A stretch of DNA of 64,000 nucleotides, taken from assembly GCF_047553045.1 (NCBI RefSeq), contig NZ_CP180208.1, forward strand, positions 1,984,001 through 2,048,000, in the 5' to 3' direction. Of this stretch, positions 1 through 9,366 are shown piece by piece. Position numbers and translations under genes: made by a program. Each line of letters starts with the position of its first letter. Within the stretch, counting starts at the first letter, position 1. The stretch comes from Sphingomonas_L flavalba_A (GTDB lineage: Bacteria > Pseudomonadota > Alphaproteobacteria > Sphingomonadales > Sphingomonadaceae). The notes under the pieces are model-generated. The model saw only the letters and a list, made by a program, of their open reading frames with translations. It did not search any database and had not been told where the DNA came from.

Positions 1-2357
1 GGGCCAAGTGCTGCCGCCAGATCGGTGCCATCGGTATGGAAACTGCCGGTGCTGGTCACCCCGTCCGGCGTCCAGGCGATATGCCCGTCGCCGCTGACGA
101 TGCCGACGACATCGGCAATGACGCCGAAGGTCAGCGGCGTCAGTTCGTCGGGCTGGAATGCCTTGTCGAACGTGATGCCCGGCACCGCCAGATCGGCATG
201 CCCGCGCCCGCTGCCCAGGTCATGGGCGATCGACACGTCGGAAACGAAAACGCCCTTCTCGGGATGGACCAGCCGCCCGGTCACCGCGATCCGCCCGTCG
301 ACCAGCGTCAACGCGACATCGCGCCCGGCCAGCGGCAGGAAACGTGGCGCCGCCGCCGCATCGGCGACCATCAGCGCCCCGCTGACCGCCAGCCGCCCGT
401 CATGCACCGCCCATGTTCCATCCGCCGCGGACATGACCAGCGGCACATTGGCGATCGCCCCGGCACCGCCGGTAAAGCCGCCGCCCGGCGCACCATCGAA
501 ACGCCCGTCAACGGTCGCGAAACGCAGGTGCGTGTTCTCCGCCCCCCCGCCGATCCGCACCGCCGGCGCCGCCAGCCGGAACCGTCGCTCGCCCAGCCGC
601 ACCTCGGCCCGCTCGGCGGCCAGCGTCACCGGCGCCTCGCCCATCCGCCCGGCCAGATGCACCGCGTTCAGCACCATGCCGCCACCCAGCCGCCCGCCGT
701 CGAGCACGACCAGTCCGCCGTCGACCGGGCAGAGCGGCAACCGCGCCGTGCTAAGCACCAGCCCGCCGGCGGCCACCCGCGCCGCCCCCAGCGACGCGCA
801 TTCGCGGTTTACCACCACCCGCCGCCGCCCATCCCATTCGGCCGCGACGGGCAGGGTCAACCCGTCGACCCGCCCGTCGCCAAGCGGCCCGGACAGCGTC
901 GCCGTCGTTGTCACCCGCATCCCGCGCCCCACCGCCGTCAGTCGCACCGGCGTCAAAGCCAGCCGCGCTCCGCCGGCCGCGTAAGGCTGCATAACGACCG
1001 TGCCGGTCACCGGCGCATCGGCTCGTGCCCGCACCAGCTCCGCCCGCGCATCGGGCAACCCGCCGCCGCCGCTGGTCAGCACCGCCGCGATCCGCGTCTC
1101 GCCGCCCGGCCAGGCGTAGCGCACCCCGCCACCGCCCAGCGCCACCCGCGCGCCGCTCGCCGCGATCAGCGCCAGCCGGCGCACTGTCACCACGCCGCGC
1201 GCACCAGCCGATTCGACCGTCACCGCCCCATCGACCGCGAAGTCCTTCGCGGCACCATCCAGCGCCTTGGCAAGCCCATCGGCAAGCGGCCCGACCGGCG
1301 TCCCCTGCCCGGTCGCCCCGAATGCCGCGATCGCGCGCCGCCGCCCGGCGTCCAGCGCGCCATGCTCCGCGCCAATCCGGCCGTCGAACCGCACACCGCG
1401 CGACGACAGGCTGTAACGGCCGTCGACCCGCAGCGCCTTGCCCGACAGCATCGCCGTGCCGAATGTCCCGGCCGCCAGCCGCGCGGCCCCGGCGGTGCCC
1501 TCCGCTCCCCCGGCAAAGCTGACCTGCCCGGCAATCGGCGCCAGCGCCCCGGCCGGGTGCCGCGCCGCCGCTGCCTTCACCTGCGCCCGCCCGCGCCAGC
1601 GCGTCATGTCCGCCGCCAGCGTCGCGGCCAGATCCAGCGCAGGCGCCCGCACCACCGCATCACCACAAGCCAGCGCCGCCGCATTCACCGACCCGCGCAA
1701 CACCGGCCGCGCGCGATCGATGCGCAGCGCCAACGCGGCGGTCAGCCCGGTCGCCGCGCAATCGCCGCTGGTCAGCCGTGGCGCCCGCGCCTCAAGCCGC
1801 CCGGCAAACCCGCCGTCCAGCCGCCCCCGCCCGCTCAGCCGCAGCTCCGCCGGCCCGTATGGCGTGGTCAGCATCGCCCGTCCGTCCGCCACGGCAAGAT
1901 CGATCGCCGGCAAGGCGAAGGGCTTGCCCGACGGCGCCGGCAACAACTTGTCGACCGCGCCCATCGACAGCGTGCCATCCGCCGCCAGCCGCGCCTTCAA
2001 CCGCACGCGCCCGGCGCGGATCGCCTCGACATAGGGGCCGGACCAGCCGATCGCCGTGCGTATCTCCACCCAGTCGGCAACAAGGTCGGGGTTGGACGGA
2101 TCGCCGATCACGACATCGGTCAGCCGCTGGCGCGCCGGGCCGAGATCCGCGATCCGGTAGCGCGCCGCCACCCCACGTTCGGCGAGCATCCGGTCGACAT
2201 AGCCGCTGGCGATCGGCCGGCGCTGAACCCACAGCAATACAATCGCCGCCAGCACGATCAGCACCAGCGCTGCGGCAATCCGCGTCCATCGCCTGCCGGG
2301 CCGCTTGCGCCGCGGCGCGGCCGGCCCGGCTTCCGGGTCTTCCGTCAGGTCCGCCAT
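1..2357 (-). CDS. YdbH-like (AsmA-type) envelope protein, 3' end outside window
   Basis: An uninterrupted reading frame runs on the minus strand from an ATG at 2357 to the window edge, so at least 785 residues are present and the C-terminus is missing. The N-terminus is a charged Arg/Lys-rich cytoplasmic stretch followed by one hydrophobic segment (about residues 25-42), then a long region of short beta-type, Gly/Ala/Asp-rich repeats with no catalytic motif. This is the layout of AsmA/YdbH-type inner-membrane-anchored proteins that bridge the periplasm and are implicated in phospholipid transport to the outer membrane. The family call rests on architecture and general sequence character, because the diagnostic C-terminal domain is outside the window. 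The opposite strand has long open frames here, but these are GC-skew shadows with Pro/Arg-rich composition. Confidence 0.65.
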   Translation of the reverse strand, partial: MADLTEDPEAGPAAPRRKRPGRRWTRIAAALVLIVLAAIVLLWVQRRPIASGYVDRMLAERGVAARYRIADLGPARQRLTDVVIGDPSNPDLVADWVEIRTAIGWSGPYVEAIRAGRVRLKARLAADGTLSMGAVDKLLPAPSGKPFALPAIDLAVADGRAMLTTPYGPAELRLSGRGRLDGGFAGRLEARAPRLTSGDCAATGLTAALALRIDRARPVLRGSVNAAALACGDAVVRAPALDLAATLAADMTRWRGRAQVKAAAARHPAGALAPIAGQVSFAGGAEGTAGAARLAAGTFGTAMLSGKALRVDGRYSLSSRGVRFDGRIGAEHGALDAGRRRAIAAFGATGQGTPVGPLADGLAKALDGAAKDFAVDGAVTVESAGARGVVTVRRLALIAASGARVALGGGGVRYAWPGGETRIAAVLTSGGGGLPDARAELVRARADAPVTGTVVMQPYAAGGARLALTPVRLTAVGRGMRVTTTATLSGPLGDGRVDGLTLPVAAEWDGRRRVVVNRECASLGAARVAAGGLVLSTARLPLCPVDGGLVVLDGGRLGGGMVLNAVHLAGRMGEAPVTLAAERAEVRLGERRFRLAAPAVRIGGGAENTHLRFATVDGRFDGAPGGGFTGGAGAIANVPLVMSAADGTWAVHDGRLAVSGALMVADAAAAPRFLPLAGRDVALTLVDGRIAVTGRLVHPEKGVFVSDVSIAHDLGSGRGHADLAVPGITFDKAFQPDELTPLTFGVIADVVGIVSGDGHIAWTPDGVTSTGSFHTDGTDLAAALG

Positions 2358-2446
2358 ACCGCGCTGCACGCCTCACACATCCGCACCAGCATAGAGCCGC
2401 CACCGCGCCGCGCAATCATGGCTCCGCTCCGCCGCGCAGGCGGCAC

Positions 2447-3334
2447 CTACGGCGACAGGGTCGGCACCACCGCGCGCAGCGTATTCAGCACCGGCGCATC
2501 GGCGCGGGCGGCCGCGTCAACATGCCCCGCATGAAGAATGCCGATCGCCCGCACCAGATCGAACCCGGCCAGCCGTGGCCGCACCACGCCCGGCGCCGTG
2601 AAACCTTCCGGCATCACCGTCACGCCCAGCCCCGCCTGCACCATCGCCAGCGCCCGGTCGTCATTGGTCGTCCGCGCGGCAAAGAACGGGCGGACGCCGT
2701 GGCTGGTGAAATGGCGGCTGGTCTCGGGCAGCGCCTCGCACTGTCGGCGGACGATCATCACATTGTCGGCCAGCGCCGCCGCCGCCACCTCCGCTTCCCC
2801 GGCCAGCGGGTGACTGGCCGGCATCGCCAGCGTATAGCCTTCGGTCATCAACACCTCGCCGGCAAAGCGGCTGTCGTCGGCGCGGACGATGGTCAGCGCC
2901 GCGTCCAGCCGCCCGCGCCGCAGCCGTTCCTGCAGCTCGCGCTCGCGCCCCTCCACCCATTCCACCCGCTGAACGTCGCCGTGCGCGGCGCAGCGGCGGA
3001 CAATCGTCGCGATCCACGCCGACGGCATCGTCGTCAGCACGCCCAGCCGAAAGGTCGACCGTACCGGCACCGCGCCCACCGCGCGTTCCGCCAGACTGAA
3101 CTCCCCCTCGATCCGACGCGCATGGACGGCAAGGCGCGCGCCCGCCTCGGTCAACTCGACCCGGCGGTTACTGCGCTGGAACAGGCTGCGGTCGAGCAAC
3201 CTCTCCAGCTTGGCGATGCCGACCGACAGCGTCGGCTGCGACACGTTGCACTGCGCCGCCGCCTTGGAGAAATTGCCATGGTCTATAACCGCCAGGAAAT
3301 AGCGCAGCAGATAGCGGTCTATCATAGATACCAT
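2447..3334 (-). CDS. LysR-family transcriptional regulator
   Basis: A 295-residue LysR-type regulator. Residues 5-65 hold the winged helix-turn-helix (LLRYFLAVIDHGNFSKAAAQ, then VSQPTLSVGIAKLERLL), followed by the periplasmic-binding-protein-like effector domain. It is divergent from the liuA-liuB-liuD operon with 76 bp between start codons, so it is the likely local regulator of that operon. Its first ATG (3334) lies inside a perfect palindrome, suggesting autoregulation. A second in-frame Met at 3325 (MIDRYLLRYF) is an equally good start; neither has a clear Shine-Dalgarno sequence. Better-known liu operons are controlled by the MerR-type LiuR, so a LysR here is an inference from position. 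Confidence 0.85.
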   Translation of the reverse strand: MVSMIDRYLLRYFLAVIDHGNFSKAAAQCNVSQPTLSVGIAKLERLLDRSLFQRSNRRVELTEAGARLAVHARRIEGEFSLAERAVGAVPVRSTFRLGVLTTMPSAWIATIVRRCAAHGDVQRVEWVEGRERELQERLRRGRLDAALTIVRADDSRFAGEVLMTEGYTLAMPASHPLAGEAEVAAAALADNVMIVRRQCEALPETSRHFTSHGVRPFFAARTTNDDRALAMVQAGLGVTVMPEGFTAPGVVRPRLAGFDLVRAIGILHAGHVDAAARADAPVLNTLRAVVPTLSP

Positions 3335-3341
3335 CTATGAT
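3321..3341. promoter_or_regulatory. Perfect LysR-type operator palindrome
   Basis: ATCATAGAT-ACC-ATCTATGAT is a 9-bp perfect inverted repeat. It contains the LysR consensus T-N11-A (T at 3325, A at 3337) and the extended form ATAG-N7-CTAT. It overlaps the start of the LysR gene and lies 70 bp before liuA, the usual place for a site controlling both directions. Its AT-richness stands out in this GC-rich region. Confidence 0.75.
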
Positions 3342-3410
3342 GTTGCCGCGACTCTTTCAATTTTTATTCGAACGCCGCCGGCGCTATGACATCCTATCGG
3401 ATGTGGAGGG

Positions 3411-4559
3411 ATGCCAGTGGATTTCGATTTCGCGCTCGGCGAGATGGCCGACACCATTCGCGACAGCACCGCCCGCTTCGCCGCCGACCGCATCGCCCCG
3501 CTGGCGGCGCGGATCGACGCGGAGGACTGGTTCCCGCAGGAAATATGGCCCGAAATGGGCGCGCTCGGCCTGCACGGCATCACCGTGGAAGAGGAATTTG
3601 GCGGCCTCGGCCTCGGCTATCTCGAACATGTCGTCGCGCAGGAAGAGGTCGCCCGCGCCTCCGCCTCGGTCGGGCTCAGCTACGGCGCCCATTCCAACCT
3701 GTGCGTCAACCAGCTTCGCCGCTGGGGCAATGCGGACCAGAAGCGCAAATACCTGCCGAAACTGATTTCGGGCGAGCATGTCGGCTCGCTGGCGATGTCG
3801 GAGGCGGGCGCCGGATCGGACGTCGTGTCGATGAAGCTGCGCGCCGACCGCAAGGGCGACCGCTTCGTGCTCAACGGCACCAAATTCTGGATCACCAACG
3901 CCACTTACGCCGATACCCTCGTCGTCTATGCGAAGACCGGCGAAGGCTCGCGCGGCATCACCACCTTCATCATCGAAAAGGGCATGCCCGGCTTCGCGAT
4001 CGGCCAGAAGATCGACAAGATGGGGATGCGCGGCTCGCCGACCGCCGAACTGGTGTTCGACGATTGCGAAGTACCGGAAGACAATGTGATGGGGCCGGAG
4101 AATGGCGGCGTCGGCGTGCTGATGTCGGGCCTCGACTATGAACGCACCGTGCTCGCCGGCATCCAGTTGGGCATCATGCAGGCCTGCCTCGACACCGTCC
4201 TGCCCTATGTTCGCGAACGCAAGCAGTTCGGCCAGCCGATCGGCGCGTTTCAGCTTATCCAGGCCAAGGTCGCCGACATGTATGTCGCGCTCAATTCGGC
4301 CCGCGCCTATGTCTATGCCGTCGCCCGCGCCTGCGATGCGGGGCGGACGACGCGCTTCGACGCGGCGGGCGCGATCCTGCTCGCCAGCGAAAATGCGATG
4401 AAGGTCGCGATCGAGGCGGTGCAGGCGCTCGGCGGCGCCGGCTATACGAAGGACTGGCCGGTCGAACGCTATATGCGCGACGCCAAGCTGCTCGACATCG
4501 GCGCCGGCACCAACGAGATCCGGCGGATGCTGATCGGCCGCGAGCTGATCGGCGCATGA
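3411..4559 (+). CDS. liuA: Isovaleryl-CoA dehydrogenase
   Basis: FAD-dependent acyl-CoA dehydrogenase, 382 residues, which oxidises isovaleryl-CoA to 3-methylcrotonyl-CoA in leucine breakdown. The N-terminal helical, beta-barrel and C-terminal helical domains are all present. The signature SLAMSEAGAGSD lies near residue 125 and the C-terminal GAGTNEIRRMLIGREL is intact. The catalytic base is in the isovaleryl-type position: Glu244 in LDYERTVLAG. The C-terminal position used in medium-chain enzymes is Gly instead. The following genes encode both methylcrotonyl-CoA carboxylase subunits, which supports the assignment strongly. The GGAGGG ribosome site abuts the ATG at 3411, so a GTG at 3417 with 6-nt spacing is a plausible true start. 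The stop overlaps liuB by 4 nt. Confidence 0.95.
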   Translation: MPVDFDFALGEMADTIRDSTARFAADRIAPLAARIDAEDWFPQEIWPEMGALGLHGITVEEEFGGLGLGYLEHVVAQEEVARASASVGLSYGAHSNLCVNQLRRWGNADQKRKYLPKLISGEHVGSLAMSEAGAGSDVVSMKLRADRKGDRFVLNGTKFWITNATYADTLVVYAKTGEGSRGITTFIIEKGMPGFAIGQKIDKMGMRGSPTAELVFDDCEVPEDNVMGPENGGVGVLMSGLDYERTVLAGIQLGIMQACLDTVLPYVRERKQFGQPIGAFQLIQAKVADMYVALNSARAYVYAVARACDAGRTTRFDAAGAILLASENAMKVAIEAVQALGGAGYTKDWPVERYMRDAKLLDIGAGTNEIRRMLIGRELIGA

Positions 4560-6151
4560 CCGTCCTGACCACGCTGGCCGATCCGGCAAGCCCGGCCTTC
4601 GCCGCCAACGCCGCCCACAACCGCGCGCTGGCGGAGGAATTGCGCACCCGCGTCGCCGCCGCCGCGCTCGGCGGCTCGGAAAAGCACCGCGCCCGCCATG
4701 TCGAACGCGGCAAGCTGCTGCCGCGCGACCGCGTCCACCGGCTGCTCGATCCCGGCGCCCCGTTTCTGGAGATCGGCCAGCTCGCCGCCAACGGCCTTTA
4801 CGACGACACCGCGCCCGGCGCCGGGCTGATCGCCGGTGTCGGCCGCGTCTCCGGCCGCACCGCGATGATCGTCGCCAACGACCCGACGGTGAAGGGCGGC
4901 GCCTACTTCCCGATGACGGTGAAGAAGCATCTGCGCGCGCAGGAAATCGCCCGCGAAAACCGCTTGCCCTGCGTCTATCTGGTCGACAGCGGCGGCGCCA
5001 ACCTGCCCCATCAGGCAGAGGTGTTTCCAGACCGCGAGCATTTCGGCCGCATCTTCTACAATCAGGCGCAGATGTCGGCGGACGGCATCGCCCAGATCGC
5101 CTGCGTGATGGGAAGCTGCACCGCCGGCGGCGCCTATGTCCCGGCGATGGCGGACGAAAGCGTCATCGTCCGCAATCAGGGCACGATCTTCCTCGCCGGC
5201 CCGCCGCTGGTCAAGGCGGCGACCGGCGAAGTGATCTCGGCGGAGGAACTGGGCGGCGCCGAAACCCACGGCCGCAAGTCCGGCGTCGTCGACCACGTCG
5301 CCGAAAATGACGAACACGCCCTGCTCGTCGTCCGCGACATCGTCGCCACCCTCGGCACCGGCGGCGGCGCCGCGCTCGACCTCACGGCCCCCCGCCCGCC
5401 AAAACTCGATCCGCAGGACCTTTACGGCATCGTGCCGCAGGATGTGCGCGCGCCCTATGACGTGCGCGAAGTGATCGGGCGGATCGTCGACGGCTCGGAA
5501 CTGCACGAGTTCAAGGCGCTCTACGGCACGACGCTTGTCTGTGGTTTCGCGCGGATCTGGGGAATGCCGGTCGCCATCCTCGCCAACAACGGCGTGCTGT
5601 TCTCCGAAAGCGCGCAGAAAGGCGCGCATTTCATCCAGCTCGCCTGCCAGCGGCGGGTGCCGCTGCTGTTCCTCCAGAACATCTCCGGCTTCATGGTCGG
5701 CGGGAAGTATGAGGCGGAAGGCATTGCGAAACATGGCGCAAAGCTGGTGACGGCCGTCGCCACCGCCAGCGTGCCAAAGGTGACGGTGCTGATCGGCGGC
5801 AGCTTCGGTGCCGGCAACTACGGCATGTGCGGCCGGGCCTATCAACCGCGCTTCCTGTTCACCTGGCCGAACGCGCGGATCAGCGTGATGGGCGGTGAGC
5901 AGGCGGCGTCGGTGCTGGCGACCGTCCACCGCGACGCGGACACATGGACGCCGGAACAGGCGGAAGCGTTCAAGGCGCCGATCCGTCAGACCTACGAGGA
6001 TGAAGGCAATCCCTATTACGCCACCGCGCGGATGTGGGACGACGGCATCATCGACCCGGTCCAGACCCGCGACGTCCTCGGCCTCGCCTTCGCCGCTGCG
6101 TTGAACGCCCCGATCCCGGAGCGCGCCCGCTTCGGCCTGTTCAGGATGTAG
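4556..6151 (+). CDS. liuB: Methylcrotonyl-CoA carboxylase, carboxyltransferase (beta) subunit
   Basis: A 531-residue carboxyltransferase subunit of biotin-dependent 3-methylcrotonyl-CoA carboxylase. It moves CO2 from carboxybiotin to 3-methylcrotonyl-CoA to give 3-methylglutaconyl-CoA. Both crotonase-fold halves are visible: the N half has GGAYVPAMADESVIV and the C half has NISGFMVGGKYEAEGIAKHG followed by IGGSFGAGNYGMCGRAY. The latter is characteristic of methylcrotonyl- and geranyl-CoA carboxylases. The geranyl-specific enzyme is an alternative, but the isovaleryl-CoA dehydrogenase immediately upstream favours the leucine pathway. It starts in an ATGA overlap with liuA, so translation is coupled. 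Confidence 0.95.
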   Translation: MTVLTTLADPASPAFAANAAHNRALAEELRTRVAAAALGGSEKHRARHVERGKLLPRDRVHRLLDPGAPFLEIGQLAANGLYDDTAPGAGLIAGVGRVSGRTAMIVANDPTVKGGAYFPMTVKKHLRAQEIARENRLPCVYLVDSGGANLPHQAEVFPDREHFGRIFYNQAQMSADGIAQIACVMGSCTAGGAYVPAMADESVIVRNQGTIFLAGPPLVKAATGEVISAEELGGAETHGRKSGVVDHVAENDEHALLVVRDIVATLGTGGGAALDLTAPRPPKLDPQDLYGIVPQDVRAPYDVREVIGRIVDGSELHEFKALYGTTLVCGFARIWGMPVAILANNGVLFSESAQKGAHFIQLACQRRVPLLFLQNISGFMVGGKYEAEGIAKHGAKLVTAVATASVPKVTVLIGGSFGAGNYGMCGRAYQPRFLFTWPNARISVMGGEQAASVLATVHRDADTWTPEQAEAFKAPIRQTYEDEGNPYYATARMWDDGIIDPVQTRDVLGLAFAAALNAPIPERARFGLFRM

Positions 6152-6156
6152 CCGCG

Positions 6157-8019
6157 ATGATCGAATCCCTGCTGATCGCCAATCGCGGCGAAATCGCCCG
6201 CCGGATCATCCGCACCGCCCGCCGCCTCGGCATCCGCACCGTTGCAGTCCATTCCGACGCCGACGCGGCAATGCCGTTCGTGCGCGAAGCGGACGCGGCT
6301 GTCTACATCGGCCCGGCGGCGGCGCGTGAATCCTATCTGGTGCCGGAAAAGATACTGGACGCCGCCCGCGCCACCGGCGCGCAGGCGATCCACCCCGGCT
6401 ACGGCTTCCTGTCCGAAAACGCCGATTTCGCGGAAGCGGTGCAGGCCGCCGGGCTGGTCTGGGTCGGCGCCCCGCCGGCCGCGATCCGCGCGATGGGGCT
6501 GAAGGACGCCGCCAAGGCGCTGATGATCGAGGCCAGCGTTCCGGTCACCCCCGGCTATCTCGGCGAGAACCAGGACGCCGCCTTCCTCCAGACGCAGGCC
6601 GACGCGATCGGCTATCCGGTGCTGATCAAGGCGGTCGCCGGCGGCGGCGGCAAGGGCATGCGCCGCGTCGATGCCGCCGACGCCTTCGCCGACGCGCTGG
6701 AATCGTGCCGGCGCGAGGCGGCGGCGGCGTTCGGCGACGACCGGGTGCTGATCGAAAAATACATTCTCGGCCCCCGCCATATCGAAGTGCAGGTGTTCGG
6801 CGACAGCCACGGCAATGTCGTCCACCTGTTCGAACGCGACTGCTCGCTGCAGCGCCGCCACCAGAAGGTGATCGAGGAAGCCCCCGCCCCCGGCATGGAT
6901 GCCGACACCCGCGCCGCGCTCTGCGCCGCTGCGGTCAAGGCGGCGCAGGCGATCGATTATATCGGTGCCGGAACGATCGAATTCATCGCCGACGCCTCCG
7001 AAGGCCTCCGCGCCGACCGCATCTGGTTCATGGAAATGAACACCCGCCTACAGGTGGAACACCCGATAACCGAGGCGATAACCGGGCAGGATCTGGTCGA
7101 ATGGCAGCTCCGCGTCGCCAGCGGCGAACCCCTGCCCCGCCGACAGGATGATCTGGCGATCACCGGCTGGGCGATGGAGGCCCGCCTCTATGCCGAGAAC
7201 CCGGCGACCGGCTTCCTGCCGTCGACCGGCCCGCTCGACCGCCTGCGTTTCCCCACCGGCGCCCGCATCGACAGCGGCGTCGAGGAAGGCGGGGAAGTGA
7301 CGCCGCACTACGACCCGATGATCGCCAAGCTGATCGTCCACGCCGCCACCCGCCCGGCCGCCGCCGCCGCGCTCGCCGCCGCCTGCGCCGGGGTGCAGGT
7401 CTGGCCGGTCAGGACCAACGCCGGCTTCCTCGCCCGCGCCGCCGCCCACCCCGATTTCGGCACCGGGCGCATCGACACCGGCTTCATCGAACGCCACGCC
7501 GCCGCACTGATCCCGGACGGCACACCGCCCGCCGCCGCCTGGCAGACCGCCGCCACCGCGCTGCTCCCGACCGACACCGACGCGCCGTGGACGGCGCTGG
7601 CCGGCTTCCGCGCCAACGCCGCGCCGGAACGCCGCGTCGCCGTCGCCATCGCCGGCGAGACGCAGGTCGTCACCCTCGACGGCCCCGCCCCCGGCGCCGT
7701 CGCGGAGGTGGCCGGCGAAACACTGCTGTTCCTGAACGGAGAGGCGTGGCGCTACGGCCCGGCGGTCGCCGCCGGCGCCGGTGGCGACGGGCCATCGGAC
7801 GGCATGATCCTGGCGCCGATGCCCGGTCGCGTCGTCGCCGTCGACGTGGCGGAGGGCGATACGGTCAGCCGTGGCCAACGGCTGGTGGTGCTGGAAGCGA
7901 TGAAGATGGAACAGGCGCTGCTCGCCCCGTTCGACGGCGTCGTCGCCACGCTGAAAGCCACCATCGGCGCCCAGGTCTCCGAAGGCAGCCTGCTCGTCCA
8001 CGTCGACAAGCCGGTCTGA
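6157..8019 (+). CDS. liuD: Methylcrotonyl-CoA carboxylase, biotin carboxylase/BCCP (alpha) subunit
   Basis: A 620-residue protein starting at the ATG at 6157 (MIESLLIANRGEIARRI), 5 nt after liuB. Longer upstream extensions of the frame run inside liuB and are rejected. Domains in order: biotin carboxylase N-terminal domain, ATP-grasp with GGGGKGMR near residue 165, biotin carboxylase C-terminal domain, a linker, and a C-terminal biotinyl domain whose EAMKME motif places the biotinylated residue at Lys583. It carboxylates biotin with ATP and bicarbonate and works with LiuB. The next two enzymes of the pathway, methylglutaconyl-CoA hydratase and HMG-CoA lyase, do not follow; the next gene is on the other strand. 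Confidence 0.95.
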   Translation: MIESLLIANRGEIARRIIRTARRLGIRTVAVHSDADAAMPFVREADAAVYIGPAAARESYLVPEKILDAARATGAQAIHPGYGFLSENADFAEAVQAAGLVWVGAPPAAIRAMGLKDAAKALMIEASVPVTPGYLGENQDAAFLQTQADAIGYPVLIKAVAGGGGKGMRRVDAADAFADALESCRREAAAAFGDDRVLIEKYILGPRHIEVQVFGDSHGNVVHLFERDCSLQRRHQKVIEEAPAPGMDADTRAALCAAAVKAAQAIDYIGAGTIEFIADASEGLRADRIWFMEMNTRLQVEHPITEAITGQDLVEWQLRVASGEPLPRRQDDLAITGWAMEARLYAENPATGFLPSTGPLDRLRFPTGARIDSGVEEGGEVTPHYDPMIAKLIVHAATRPAAAAALAAACAGVQVWPVRTNAGFLARAAAHPDFGTGRIDTGFIERHAAALIPDGTPPAAAWQTAATALLPTDTDAPWTALAGFRANAAPERRVAVAIAGETQVVTLDGPAPGAVAEVAGETLLFLNGEAWRYGPAVAAGAGGDGPSDGMILAPMPGRVVAVDVAEGDTVSRGQRLVVLEAMKMEQALLAPFDGVVATLKATIGAQVSEGSLLVHVDKPV

Positions 8020-8028
8020 TCCCCAGGT

Positions 8029-9333
8029 TCAAACCAGCGCGTCGGCGAGCGGGTCGTGCCGCCGTGTGTCGCGCATCAGCAGCGCCGTCACCAGCGACAG
8101 CAGGCAGACGCAGGTGACATACCAGTAGAAGCCACTCTCGTGACCGCCCTGCTTGAAACGCAGGGCGATGAACTCCGCTGTCCCGCCGAACAGCGCGTTG
8201 CCGATGCCATAGGCCAGGCTGACGCCCAGCGCACGGACATGGACCGGGAACAGCTCCGCTTTGAACAGGCCGCTGATCGCGGTGTAGAAGCTGTTGATCG
8301 CCAGCCCGCACAGCACCAGCGCAAAGGCGGCAACCGGGCTGCGAACGGTGGCGAGCAGCGACAGCAGCGGCACCGTGAACAGCGTCGCCAGCACCCCGAA
8401 CAGCAGCATGTTGCTGCGCCGCCCGATATGGTCGGACAGCAGGCCGAACAGCGGCTGCATCAGCGCGAACGGGATCAGCACCGCTGTCATCACCCAGTTG
8501 GCGGTCGGCGCCGCCATGTGCGCGGTGTTGACCAGATATTTCTGCATGTAGGTCGAAAACACATAGAAGATCAGCGATCCACCCGCGGTCAGCCCGAGCA
8601 CGGTCAGGAACGCCCGCCAGTGCGGCACCAGCGCACGAATGCTGCCGGCATCGTCGCGGCGGCCGTCCTCCCGCATCGTTTCGTGCAGGACATGGCGGAA
8701 CAGCAGGATCGTCATCGCCGCCACCGCGCCGACCAAAAAGACGATGCGCCAGCCATAGCTGCGCATCGCTTCCGGGCTGATCGTCGATTGCAGGACGAGG
8801 ATGACGAGCAGCGCCAGCAACTGCCCGCCGATCAGCGTCACATACTGGAACGAGGCGTAGAAGCCGCGCCGGCCGCTAAACGCGATCTCGCTTAGATAAG
8901 TCGCGGCGGTGCCATACTGGCCGCCGGTCGAAAAGCCCTGGATCATCCGGCCGATCAGCAGCAGCAACGGCGCGAGCGCACCGATCTGCGCATAGGTCGG
9001 CAGCAATGCGATCAGCAGCGCGCCGACCCCCATCATCACGATGGAAACGACCATCGCCGCGCGCCGGCCGTGCCGGTCCGCATACCAGCCGAAATACCAG
9101 CCGCCGAGCGGCCGCATCAGGAAGCCGACGGCGAAGATCCCGGCGCTGGCCAGCAGTTGCGCGGTACGGTCGCCGCTGGGGAAAAAAGCGGAGGAGAAAT
9201 AGAGCGCGGTGAACGCGTAGGCGAAATAATCGTACCACTCGATCAGATTGCCCATCGAGCCGGCGACGATCGCCCGCACGCGCTGCCCGTCGGCCAGCCC
9301 CGGAGCGACGACGGGAATGCCGGCCGTCGTCAT
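8029..9333 (-). CDS. MFS transporter of the metabolite:H+ symporter (MHS) type
   Basis: A 434-residue 12-helix major facilitator. The N-terminal NLIEWYDYFAYAF segment before helix 1 and the loop GWYADRHGRRAAM between helices 2 and 3 are signatures of the MHS family (KgtP, ShiA and citrate/aromatic-acid permeases). GRMIQGFSTGGQYG in helix 4 agrees. It should import an organic acid with protons across the inner membrane. A strong GGAGGGAG precedes the start. It is followed on the same strand side by the 3-oxoadipyl-CoA thiolase gene, so an aromatic or dicarboxylic acid is a reasonable guess, but the substrate cannot be read from sequence. Confidence 0.85.
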   Translation of the reverse strand: MTTAGIPVVAPGLADGQRVRAIVAGSMGNLIEWYDYFAYAFTALYFSSAFFPSGDRTAQLLASAGIFAVGFLMRPLGGWYFGWYADRHGRRAAMVVSIVMMGVGALLIALLPTYAQIGALAPLLLLIGRMIQGFSTGGQYGTAATYLSEIAFSGRRGFYASFQYVTLIGGQLLALLVILVLQSTISPEAMRSYGWRIVFLVGAVAAMTILLFRHVLHETMREDGRRDDAGSIRALVPHWRAFLTVLGLTAGGSLIFYVFSTYMQKYLVNTAHMAAPTANWVMTAVLIPFALMQPLFGLLSDHIGRRSNMLLFGVLATLFTVPLLSLLATVRSPVAAFALVLCGLAINSFYTAISGLFKAELFPVHVRALGVSLAYGIGNALFGGTAEFIALRFKQGGHESGFYWYVTCVCLLSLVTALLMRDTRRHDPLADALV

Positions 9334-9366
9334 TCCGCTCCCTCCAATTTTGCCCCGCGCCCCGTC

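Noticed and set aside
36..2534. Long plus-strand open frame of about 830 codons
   Set aside because: Pro/Arg/His-rich shadow of the minus-strand YdbH-like gene and part of the LysR gene; no domain and no ribosome site.
3384..4589. Long minus-strand open frame over liuA
   Set aside because: Antisense shadow with low-complexity Arg/His/Asp composition; liuA on the plus strand is unmistakable.
4469..5929. Minus-strand open frame of 486 codons
   Set aside because: Antisense to liuB, whose full set of carboxyltransferase motifs is on the plus strand.
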